Source: Candidatus Uhrbacteria bacterium
GTDB taxonomy: Bacteria; Patescibacteriota; Patescibacteriia; UBA9934
Reading direction: 5' to 3'
Assembly (NCBI GenBank): GCA_018673485.1
Contig: JABHCP010000008.1
Location: 1-45,133 of the forward strand
Length of the DNA: 45,133 nucleotides
Part shown: positions 33,206 to 40,373 of the stretch, in pieces
Layout of the letters: every line of letters starts with the position of its first letter
Position numbering within the stretch: position 1 is the first letter of the stretch
The notes under the pieces: generated by a model
The model's input: only the letters and a program-made list of their open reading frames with translations
What the model was told of the DNA's origin: nothing
Database searches by the model: none
Translations under genes and position numbers: made by a program

Positions 33206-33750
33206 AACTAGTTAATATTATAACACGTTGAGCCTGTGAAGTTCGAATTCGAAATTATAACTTGGGGATACATAAACAAGTCATATTGACACCAAGCACT
33301 CCAACATATGATATTAATTTGCTGTTGGAAGTCGGGCCATCTACTCGAAGGTTCGATCGACTCGGCATCATCACGACCAATCCATCTACGGAGCATCCAT
33401 GCAGAGCTGTATTCCTCCGCCCAACACGGGCATCACCACCAACACCAAACCCGCGGATGTGATGGAGCTCTAGCGCCGCCGCGTTGGAACCATCTAACGA
33501 GGGAGTGGTTACCCTCACACGAACTCGACCCAACAACGCTGCCCGCCGCGACCCAACTAGTGAGCCCGACGCAACTCGCCATGAGATGCTTCCGCCCACC
33601 AAGTCGGTCGTCATGCCGCAGCCTTCCCAGACGGTTCTAGGACCAGATGGGGCCTTCTCGCCCGGCGCTTGCACTTGCTCGCGCTGGGCGACCTGTTTTC
33701 TAATTAACAACCTATCAACATCAACTCTTGACACAACCTTTTATAAATGA
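33206..33750. other. GC-rich stretch without a convincing gene
   Basis: Between the split ATPase module and the tRNA leader lies about 545 bases with high GC in the middle (33340-33700), flanked by AT-rich ends. Only the doubtful frames listed separately are open. I find no match to rRNA, tmRNA or RNase P signatures. Confidence 0.5.
33255..33734 (-). CDS. doubtful GC-rich ORF (159 aa)
   Basis: GTG 33734 begins a frame open for 159 codons, starting MSRVDVDRLLIRKQ. The composition (Gly, Val, Arg-rich with scattered Cys) does not look like a stable protein. Two plus-strand frames (33262-33462 and 33484-33750) cover the same DNA. Codon bias and Shine-Dalgarno support are poor. The region is GC-rich with stems such as CGCCCGGCGC/GCGCTGGGCG and could be a structured RNA. 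Confidence 0.25.
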   Translation of the reverse strand: MSRVDVDRLLIRKQVAQREQVQAPGEKAPSGPRTVWEGCGMTTDLVGGSISWRVASGSLVGSRRAALLGRVRVRVTTPSLDGSNAAALELHHIRGFGVGGDARVGRRNTALHGCSVDGLVVMMPSRSNLRVDGPTSNSKLISYVGVLGVNMTCLCIPKL

Positions 33751-33762
33751 GGTAATGGGAGT

Positions 33763-33803
33763 ACTTGAGTGAGGTTCAAATGTGAATCAACCTTCAGTGA
33801 CAA
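33763..33803 (+). promoter_or_regulatory. tRNA leader with segments complementary to the tRNA anticodon arm
   Basis: 33763-33776 is the exact complement of tRNA bases 33877-33890 (14 bp), and 33788-33803 is complementary to 33890-33905 (16 bp, one G-U). The order is permuted, so both pairings together would form a pseudoknot. The two segments can also pair weakly with each other. A TTGACA lies upstream at 33728-33733. Confidence 0.5.
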
Positions 33804-33838
33804 AAATAAATCAAGGACGCGAATCCTTGGTTTATTTT
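33803..33838 (+). terminator. intrinsic terminator upstream of the tRNA
   Basis: A 15-bp stem (AAAATAAATCAAGGA with its complement, one G-U) with a 6-base loop ends in TTTATTTT. It sits between the promoter region and the tRNA start, as an attenuator would. Confidence 0.7.
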
Positions 33839-33855
33839 ATTATCCTGAGCTTATC

Positions 33856-33932
33856 GGGCTCGTGGAGGTAATTGGTAACCTCACTCAAGTTGTCACTGAG
33901 GGTTGCGGGTTCGAATCCCGCCGAGTCCACCA
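33856..33932 (+). tRNA. tRNA, probably Thr (TGT); Asp (GTC) possible
   Basis: 77 bases with acceptor GGGCTCG/CGAGTCC, discriminator A, CCA, D-stem GAGG/CCTC and T-arm GCGGG-TTCGAAT-CCCGC. The anticodon stem CTCAA/CTGAG has an A-C mismatch next to the loop GTTGTCA, giving TGT with unusual G32 and C37. If the extra A is bulged, loop and anticodon shift to TTGTCA and GTC. The isotype is therefore uncertain. Confidence 0.8.
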
Positions 33933-33948
33933 ACATATCTCAGGACCA

Positions 33949-33977
33949 ACAAATCCCTGCATAACGCAGGGATTTGT
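33949..33977 (+). terminator. intrinsic terminator after the tRNA
   Basis: ACAAATCCCTGC and GCAGGGATTTGT form a 12-bp stem with loop ATAAC, followed by GTTTATTT. Confidence 0.8.
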
Positions 33978-34000
33978 GTTTATTTGATATGTCAATTGCT

Positions 34001-34915
34001 TTACTCAACCGCTTCTTCGCGTTGGCGCTTCCACTCTTCCCATTTTACAAGCAGTGGGCTTGCTAGGAAGATTGATGAATATGCACCGGAAAGAACTCCA
34101 ATAATCAACGCGAGAATGAACGGTTTCACAGTCTCTCCTCCAAACAAGAAGATTGCCATTAAAACCAACAATGTTGTGAATGATGTATTTATTGATCGAG
34201 CAAAGCTCTGGACAACACTCATGTTCACAATCTCATCAAATGGCTTTGAACTATTGCGGTTATTAACTAGGTTCTCACGAGTTCGATCGAATATTACGAT
34301 TGTATCGTTAATTGAATAACCCAGAATCGTCAGTAATGCCGCCACAAAGGCAGTGTTAATTTCATACCCAAGGAAATGTCCTAAGGCTGCAAATATACCT
34401 AGTGGCAAGATTACATCATGCGCTGCGGCGACGATCGTTAGAACTCCGTACTTCCAACTCTTTACCGGCTCTGACACTTTACGAAATGCCCAAGCGACAT
34501 AGATCACGATCAAAACCAAAAGGATGAGAATAGCTTTCATCGATGTAGCCTTCAACTCACTTCCAATCACTGACCCAATCGCCTCATATCTATTTTCTTC
34601 AAATGAACCAATTTGAGACTCAAGATCAGATATAAGCTGTGTGTGTTGTTCTTGAGTTAGCTCTTCTAATCGAACGAGGAACTCTGTATCACTGCTCTGC
34701 TGTACGGTTGCTGATAATTCTGACGTTTCATACACTGCTCGAACTTGGTCGATAGTTACAGTTTCATCGAAAGAAATATCCATGAGTGCTCCACCGGTAA
34801 AATCGATTCCAACGTTGAGCCCGAAGACCAAAACACTAATAATTGATGCAGCCATTAAGACTCCCGAAATAGTGAGCCAGATTTTTGATTTACCTATAAC
34901 GTCTAAATATTTCAT
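34001..34915 (-). CDS. secF: protein translocase subunit SecF
   Basis: 304 residues, six membrane segments and one large outer domain. Family motifs: VGIDFTGGALMDI near the N-terminus, EAIGSVIGSELKA, LGYSINDTIVIFDRTRENL and the end GAYSSIFLASPLLVKWE. It works with SecD to use the proton gradient in releasing exported proteins. It follows secD by 3 bases. Confidence 0.96.
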   Translation of the reverse strand: MKYLDVIGKSKIWLTISGVLMAASIISVLVFGLNVGIDFTGGALMDISFDETVTIDQVRAVYETSELSATVQQSSDTEFLVRLEELTQEQHTQLISDLESQIGSFEENRYEAIGSVIGSELKATSMKAILILLVLIVIYVAWAFRKVSEPVKSWKYGVLTIVAAAHDVILPLGIFAALGHFLGYEINTAFVAALLTILGYSINDTIVIFDRTRENLVNNRNSSKPFDEIVNMSVVQSFARSINTSFTTLLVLMAIFLFGGETVKPFILALIIGVLSGAYSSIFLASPLLVKWEEWKRQREEAVE

Positions 34916-34918
34916 ATT

Positions 34919-36952
34919 TTATTTCTTACGAATTCCGTACAACCAGTGCTTTTGCGCTGGCTTCCAACCACTTACCCATTGAAGCAGAATACGCGTTACA
35001 AAGATTGCAGTCATCATTGAAACCAAGATTCCAATTGCTAGAGTTAGAGCAAATCCCTTAATAAACCCACTCAGTGTAAACAATACACCAGCCGCAATCA
35101 AGGTTGTTATGTTTCCGTCGCGAATTGAAGTCCAGGCACGTCGGAATCCTTCGTCAATCGCTGTTGATAAGTCACGTCCGCTCTTGAGCTCTTCTTTCAG
35201 ACGTTCAAAGATCAGAACGTTTGCGTCCACCGCCATTCCAAGTGACAGAATAAATCCAGCGATTCCAGAAAGCGTCATTGTTACTCCAAGCCACTTGTAA
35301 AGCGCTAGGTTAACTGATGTGTAAACAATTAATGCAATGATCGCGAGCAATCCAGATAATCTGTAATACGCAACCATGAATAGTGCCAGTAAAATAATTC
35401 CGATCATCGCCGCCTGAATACTACTTTCAAGTGAAACCTTTCCAAGTGTTGGCCCGACGGTCTGCTGGCTTAGTAGCTCGATTGGCACAGGAAGTGCACC
35501 AGCGTTTAAGCGCTGAGCTAATAACTTTGCCTCCTCAACTGTAAAGTCTCCGCTAATAGTTGCTTCACCTCCGTAAATAACATCTTGCACAACTGGAGTT
35601 GAGATCGCGGTGCCATCGAGGAAAATTCCAATTACTTCACCCACGTACTGCTCGGTCATTTCTTCAAACAATTGAGCGCCATCACCGTCAAAGTTTAATA
35701 GTACGTACGGAATTGTAGTATTTTGATCGAATCCAACTGCAGCTCTTTCAACGTTCTTTCCAGAAAGCTCAGTGTTTTCCCATGGATCAAGGTCCAAAAT
35801 GTCAGACTCTGTAGTCCACGGCATCTCGATGTGTGAAATCTCATACTGAGTTTCTGATCGTGAATCTGATCGATAAATAACGTGATAACCAAACTGAGTC
35901 TCGACTACACCTGAGATCGCGCCGTCTGAAAGTACAAATGCTGCGTCCTCAAAAGGTTCAACCATCATTCCTTCCACAACCCAATCTAAGTAACCTCCAC
36001 TTGGTCCACTTGGACCATCTGAATACTCAATTGCCTTATCTGCAAAGTTCGACGCCGTCACCTCAGAGGCAACCTGCTCTGCTAAAGTCCAGGCTTCATC
36101 AGTAGATCGATCTGCCTCACAACCTTCAGACTCGCTGTGACAAATTAAAATATGTGAAAGTTCGACCTCCTCTGATTCTTGAGTCGCAGTATAATTTACA
36201 ATATGCAATGTTGAATTGTATTCATACAATCCATCAATTACGCCTTCCCCAAGTCGATCATCCTGTATCTCTTGTGCGAGCTCGCCAAAGGCTGGATCGT
36301 TCTCATTGATATATCCGTAATACCCTTTACTAAGTGATGTACTTGAAATTGAAAGCTCTCGCGCCAACTCACCAAAATCCTCACCCGCAAGCGCTCTATC
36401 AAGTGCTTCAAGCGCTGCTGATTCTTCTTGTGTTTGAGCTTCGTCCATCTGTGTCTGCTCATCTGCTGTTAGTTCAACATCCTCATCGAATGTCGCTTTC
36501 AATGTTTTAAACTCTAAAATCGGCGTTTCACCAATCAAACCTACCGCCTGCTCTACATCAAAAATACCAGCAAGCTCAACAATGATTCTATAATGATCAC
36601 CATTAATATTAGTTTGAACAATTGGCTCGGAAACTCCAAAAGCATTAACACGCCTTTCAATAACATCACGCACTCCCTCAATGGCAGTACCGCGATCAGT
36701 TGACTCGATATCAGACATGTCAGCCTCATAAACCAAGTGAACGCCACCTTGGAGGTCTAATCCCAATTTGAAGTCCTCTTCATTAAACTCAGGCATATTC
36801 ATGCCCACAGTATCCTCTATGCTACGCGCTGCTGTGTTCCAAATATTAGGAAATGCAGCTGAGCCTGTTAAAACAAAAACAACGGCTATGGCAACCAATG
36901 CACTATAAAGCCCTCGTCGTGTACGAAACCCTCGTTTTTTATCCATAATCAA
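34919..36952 (-). CDS. secD: SecD with inserted parvulin-type prolyl isomerase region
   Basis: 677 residues. Standard parts are TM1 (about 14-34), FKLGLDLQGGVHLVYEADM, IEGVRDVIERRVNAFGVSEP, and the C-terminal five membrane segments with AMAVDANVLIFERLKEE. Between the end of the first half of the P1 domain (ILEFKT, 145-150) and its resumption (NTELSGKNVERAAVG, about 393) lie some 240 extra residues. Residues 264-362 read as parvulin: VELSHILI, then GPSGGYLDWVVEGMMVEPFEDAAF, then VVETQFGYHVIY. Residues 180-255 look like a degenerate second copy. It should place a folding domain on the outer face of the export machinery. Confidence 0.92.
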   Translation of the reverse strand: MIMDKKRGFRTRRGLYSALVAIAVVFVLTGSAAFPNIWNTAARSIEDTVGMNMPEFNEEDFKLGLDLQGGVHLVYEADMSDIESTDRGTAIEGVRDVIERRVNAFGVSEPIVQTNINGDHYRIIVELAGIFDVEQAVGLIGETPILEFKTLKATFDEDVELTADEQTQMDEAQTQEESAALEALDRALAGEDFGELARELSISSTSLSKGYYGYINENDPAFGELAQEIQDDRLGEGVIDGLYEYNSTLHIVNYTATQESEEVELSHILICHSESEGCEADRSTDEAWTLAEQVASEVTASNFADKAIEYSDGPSGPSGGYLDWVVEGMMVEPFEDAAFVLSDGAISGVVETQFGYHVIYRSDSRSETQYEISHIEMPWTTESDILDLDPWENTELSGKNVERAAVGFDQNTTIPYVLLNFDGDGAQLFEEMTEQYVGEVIGIFLDGTAISTPVVQDVIYGGEATISGDFTVEEAKLLAQRLNAGALPVPIELLSQQTVGPTLGKVSLESSIQAAMIGIILLALFMVAYYRLSGLLAIIALIVYTSVNLALYKWLGVTMTLSGIAGFILSLGMAVDANVLIFERLKEELKSGRDLSTAIDEGFRRAWTSIRDGNITTLIAAGVLFTLSGFIKGFALTLAIGILVSMMTAIFVTRILLQWVSGWKPAQKHWLYGIRKK

Positions 36953-37100
36953 ATAAGTGAATAACGACGCTATTTTACGTTATACCAGAGTTCATTGCAA
37001 GCGATCTATGGATAACAACAAACACCAGATATTAGCTTAGCGGCCTATAACTCACCATTTCGACATCAAGGAGAAATCTACTAGTTTTGATCGAATATTA

Positions 37101-37143
37101 GAAGATCTCTCACCCCTTCGGGGATTCGAGATGGAGATCTTAT
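37101..37143. repeat. dispersed AGATCTCTC/CGAGATGG repeat, copy 3
   Basis: AGATCTC (37104-37110) and GAGATCT (37134-37140) flank a central CCCCTTCGGGG hairpin and GATTCGAGATG. It follows the stop of the 37157 gene on the minus strand. Confidence 0.6.
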
Positions 37144-37156
37144 TTCATGGGATTTA

Positions 37157-37504
37157 CTAATCTTTTACAAATTTCACTGAAAATAATGGCACCCAGCGTT
37201 GATCATATTCGTCCAATATCTCCACTGACTGTTTGTCTGTAAACATATTTAATGCAATGTCAGCGAGCAACTCTTGGTCAGTTTGAATCTCAATTTTAAG
37301 CTCATCAAGCTCTTGAGGACTAGCAGTGTGACCCTTAATTTCATTTTCAATAGACTTACGTTCATCACGAAGCTTCTTCATTTCCTCAGTAAGTTCTCGA
37401 TATCGAGTGTCCTGCACAAGCTCATCGCGAATCATCTTTGTAATTTCGCGCTTCTTCATTTTTGACTCGTGTAATCTCAAGTAAACCTTCTCAAGTGATT
37501 GCAT
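37157..37504 (-). CDS. small coiled-coil protein (115 aa)
   Basis: The first 70 residues are an uninterrupted Lys/Glu/Leu helix (SKMKKREITKMIRDELVQ, LTEEMKKLRDERKSIENEI) with heptad spacing. The C-terminal part is mixed. There is no membrane segment. It resembles small conserved proteins of unknown function in Patescibacteria; I cannot name a family. Confidence 0.6.
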   Translation of the reverse strand: MQSLEKVYLRLHESKMKKREITKMIRDELVQDTRYRELTEEMKKLRDERKSIENEIKGHTASPQELDELKIEIQTDQELLADIALNMFTDKQSVEILDEYDQRWVPLFSVKFVKD

Positions 37505-37587
37505 AGGAAAAAATTAATGTTGAAAGATAAAAGTAAAAAGTGTCACGCGCGCAATTATATCACACCCCGCGAATTAGCATGGGAAAC

Positions 37588-37718
37588 GAGCTTAGCCAAA
37601 TCAGCTAAGCTCCATGGGCTTAGCCATATCGTCTAGGCCTAGAACATGATCTTTTTATAATTTCACACTAAGATTAGGTATTAAAATTTTAGGCTTAGCC
37701 ATTTGGGCTAAGCCTAAA
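37588..37718. repeat. three degenerate GGCTTAGCC inverted repeats upstream of a promoter
   Basis: GAGCTTAGC-7-GCTAAGCTC (37588-37612), a decayed copy GGGCTTAGCCATATCGTCTAGGCC (37616-37640) and a 13-bp stem TTTAGGCTTAGCC/GGCTAAGCCTAAA (37688-37718). The last ends 2 bases before the -35 of the Cys-rich gene. These may be operators or stacked terminators. Confidence 0.65.
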
Positions 37719-37720
37719 TC

Positions 37721-37749
37721 TTGACAAAAGCACTATTTTCTGGTTTAAT
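37721..37749 (+). promoter_or_regulatory. promoter of the Cys-rich orphan
   Basis: TTGACA (37721-37726), 17-base spacer, TTTAAT (37744-37749). The leader then holds GCCCT/AGGGC and AAAGGAGATG before the ATG. Confidence 0.8.
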
Positions 37750-37816
37750 GCCCTGTCTCGACAAGGGCACTTTTGCCCAGCTGATCGACCCTAACTCGGT
37801 CGAAAGGAGATGAAGA

Positions 37817-38089
37817 ATGTCGAACCCCACCGATCTGCCCGATAAGATCTGCGCCTGTACCCACGACGACCAGGTCTGCAAGATCTGTGCCCCCGAGCGT
37901 CGCTCGGCTATGCTCAGCACCCACCCTGGTCCTGAGCGCCGTGCCACGCCTCGCGTCGCAGTTCTACCGGTCCGTGAGGGCTGCAGAATTGATGACAGGA
38001 AACGAATCTGGTGCCGTCAAATCACATGTACCGTCTGCAGCAACTGCGGAGTCTGCGATACTGACGATCCCTCGATCTACGCCCCCTAG
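37817..38089 (+). CDS. Cys-rich small GC-rich orphan (90 aa)
   Basis: An excellent Shine-Dalgarno (AAAGGAG) lies 7 bases before ATG 37817. Ten cysteines are arranged as C12-x-C14, C21-x2-C24, then C56, C66 and C71-x2-C74-x2-C77-x2-C80, with His residues near the first set. No signal peptide is present, so intracellular zinc or iron-sulfur binding is more likely than disulfides. Family unknown. It is an independent unit with strong promoter, three upstream inverted repeats and a 14-bp terminator, suggesting high or regulated expression. Confidence 0.65.
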   Translation: MSNPTDLPDKICACTHDDQVCKICAPERRSAMLSTHPGPERRATPRVAVLPVREGCRIDDRKRIWCRQITCTVCSNCGVCDTDDPSIYAP

Positions 38090-38124
38090 ACGAGCTCTCA
38101 TAGCTCGCAACGTGCAAACCTTAA

Positions 38125-38166
38125 CCGCCCGGTCCACTTCATAGTGGACCGGGCGGCCTGTTTTTT
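38125..38166 (+). terminator. strong intrinsic terminator
   Basis: CCGCCCGGTCCACT and its complement form a perfect 14-bp stem with loop TCAT, followed by CCTGTTTTTT. Confidence 0.9.
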
Positions 38167-38192
38167 ATAAAAAAGGGTTTAAATGTCTAAGT

Positions 38193-38230
38193 TGTTTAAT
38201 GTGTTTATTTCGAAATAAACACTTTAAACA
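38193..38230. repeat. 38-bp palindrome GTTTAATGTGTTTA type
   Basis: One mismatched pair; the centre is TTTCGAAA. It belongs with 31538-31573. It lies 40 bases past the stop of the permease gene on the minus strand. Confidence 0.8.
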
Positions 38231-38269
38231 GCTTCAACGAGTGAGGCCAAAGGTTGAACGATTAAACAT

Positions 38270-39508
38270 CTATTCGTATCGTAGTGCCTCGATTGGATCT
38301 AGGTTTGCTGCGCGCTTTGCGGGGTAGACACCAAAGGCTACACCTACTCCAGTTGCAACTACAACTCCGGCTATGATTCCACTAACTGGAATATTCAATG
38401 CCCAATCATCCAAGAAAAATCCAGCACCAAAGGCAATCACTACGGATGCGAATATACCCATTAAAACTCCAACTATTCCACCGATCATTGTCAAAAGTAC
38501 GGCCTCGGCTAAAAACTGCTGCAAAATCTCGTTCTTTGTGGCACCAATTGATTTACGCAAACCAATCTCACGCGTTCGCTCAGTAACAGAAACAAGCATG
38601 ATATTCATAATTCCGATACCACCAACCACAAGTGAAATTGCTGCAATTGAAGCCAGCAGAATCGTTAGCACGTCTCCCACAACTCCAATGATATCCTCTG
38701 CGTCGTTTTGTGATGAAACAAAGAAATCATCATTATCCTGCGAACGTTCTGGGTTATCGATATTGTGCTCATCACGCAAAACAAATCTAACTTCATCTTT
38801 TGCAAAATCCAAATCAACGCCATCGTTTGCGCGCAAGGTTAAGTAACTTACAAAATCAACACCCATCAAGTCACGTTGCATTGTTGTAACTGGAATGTTA
38901 ACACGCGTATCCAAATCCTGAAAAAACCGCGTTCCCTGCTCATCAAATACTCCAATAATTCTAAATTGGATATTATCAATTTTAATCTTTTGACCAGTGG
39001 GATCCTGATCGCCGTACATATCCTCGGCAATCTCCTTTCCCAAAACTGCTACTCGCGAATAGCTATCAATTTCTGATTCAGTGAAAAATCGTCCGTAAAT
39101 AAACTCGGCTGGAAAAATATCTAAATACTGCTCATTCGTTCCCTCAACACTTGCGAACTGATTTTCTTCCTCATGCGACACAGTGTACGTGGAACTCAAA
39201 ATTGAACTTGTCGCTAAAAACAATCCAGTATCAGCAACAGCTTCTTCATCATCCATTGTCATACTCTGCTCAATGAAAGGATTTGGTGGACCGGAAGTTG
39301 GGTCACCCGCACTAGGCTCTACAAATATCAAATCCGAACCAAGATCCGCAATCTCAGAAAGAATCAAACCTTCGGCACTTTTACCAATTGACAGCATCAA
39401 AATCACGCTCGCAATTCCAATCACGATTCCAAGAATCGTCAAGGCACTACGCGACTTGTTACGTCGAATAGATATTGTCGATGATGATATTAAATCTTTC
39501 CAAAGCAT
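38270..39508 (-). CDS. MacB-like ABC transporter permease (FtsX fold)
   Basis: 412 residues: an N-terminal membrane segment ([16 protein letters not shown]), an outer domain of about 220 residues, and three C-terminal segments with the FtsX signature ([42 protein letters not shown]). MacB-type permeases work as mechanotransmitters on envelope substrates. It forms an exporter with the ATPase at 39636 and the adaptor at 40366. The spacer to the ATPase (39509-39635) holds a dispersed repeat. Confidence 0.9.
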   Translation of the reverse strand: MLWKDLISSSTISIRRNKSRSALTILGIVIGIASVILMLSIGKSAEGLILSEIADLGSDLIFVEPSAGDPTSGPPNPFIEQSMTMDDEEAVADTGLFLATSSILSSTYTVSHEEENQFASVEGTNEQYLDIFPAEFIYGRFFTESEIDSYSRVAVLGKEIAEDMYGDQDPTGQKIKIDNIQFRIIGVFDEQGTRFFQDLDTRVNIPVTTMQRDLMGVDFVSYLTLRANDGVDLDFAKDEVRFVLRDEHNIDNPERSQDNDDFFVSSQNDAEDIIGVVGDVLTILLASIAAISLVVGGIGIMNIMLVSVTERTREIGLRKSIGATKNEILQQFLAEAVLLTMIGGIVGVLMGIFASVVIAFGAGFFLDDWALNIPVSGIIAGVVVATGVGVAFGVYPAKRAANLDPIEALRYE

Positions 39509-39540
39509 TTGTTTGTTGAAATTATTTTAGTAGATCCCCT

Positions 39541-39612
39541 ACCTACCGGCTGGCAGGTTCGACTCCCTTCGACCCGTCTGACGGGTCTCTGGTCGCTCAG
39601 GATGACGGTGTG
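39541..39612. repeat. dispersed repeat between permease and ATPase genes
   Basis: The string TTCGACCCGTCTGACGGGTC (ACCCGTC/GACGGGT hairpin) followed by GTCGCTCAGGATGACGG belongs to a class of CTTCGAC...CTCAGGATGACG elements. Related TCGACTGCGCTCGGGACC occurs inside the 29195 gene. Confidence 0.5.
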
Positions 39613-39635
39613 TGGAGCAAATCTATCCGCTACCG

Positions 39636-40373
39636 TCACTTATGAAACTTTCCTGTCCGCCTTTTATGACCATTTGTATCTGATACGATCTTTCCATCAC
39701 GAATTGATACTATGCGCTCTGCATATTCTGCCGCTTCTTGTTCATGGGTAATCATAATGATTGTACGACCGGTCTTGTGCAAATCCTGAAACATCATTAA
39801 TACCTCTTCACCAGTTTTTGTATCTAAGTTCCCGGTTGGCTCATCTGCAAAAACAATACTTGGATTATTCGCAACAGCACGAGCAATAGCCACACGCTGT
39901 CGCTCACCTCCTGAAAGCTGGTTCGACAAATGATCAAGTCGATGGTCCAATCCAACAGTCTTTAATGCCTTCTTGGCCATTATGCGTCGCTCGTCCTCTG
40001 GAATCTGTTCGTAGATCATTGGTAAAGCCACGTTTTCCAAAACTGATGTTCGTGGCAAAAGATTGAATGATTGAAACACAAATCCAACTTCTTTACGCCT
40101 CATGATTGCCTTTTGATCATCACTTAATCCTGATACATCATGACTATTGAACTTATAATATCCAGAACTAATTGAATCTAGAAATCCCAAAATGTGCATG
40201 AGGGTAGATTTTCCACTTCCTGAAGGCCCCATAATTGCTACAAACTCACCTTCGTTTATAGTCAAAGAGACGCCGTGCAAAACCTTTGTCACGACATCTT
40301 CATTTACATATTGCTTGTAAATATCTTTGAGTTCAATCAAAGGCTTTTTTGCCTTATCAGACATACTAATCAT
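39636..40373 (-). CDS. ABC transporter ATPase (MacB/LolD type)
   Basis: 245 residues with Walker [11 protein letters not shown]-loop [10 protein letters not shown], signature [19 protein letters not shown], Walker [13 protein letters not shown] and switch [14 protein letters not shown]. It starts at 40373 (MISMSDK) or 40364 (MSDK). It overlaps the adaptor gene by 8 bases. It powers the permease at 38270. Confidence 0.95.
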   Translation of the reverse strand: MISMSDKAKKPLIELKDIYKQYVNEDVVTKVLHGVSLTINEGEFVAIMGPSGSGKSTLMHILGFLDSISSGYYKFNSHDVSGLSDDQKAIMRRKEVGFVFQSFNLLPRTSVLENVALPMIYEQIPEDERRIMAKKALKTVGLDHRLDHLSNQLSGGERQRVAIARAVANNPSIVFADEPTGNLDTKTGEEVLMMFQDLHKTGRTIIMITHEQEAAEYAERIVSIRDGKIVSDTNGHKRRTGKFHK

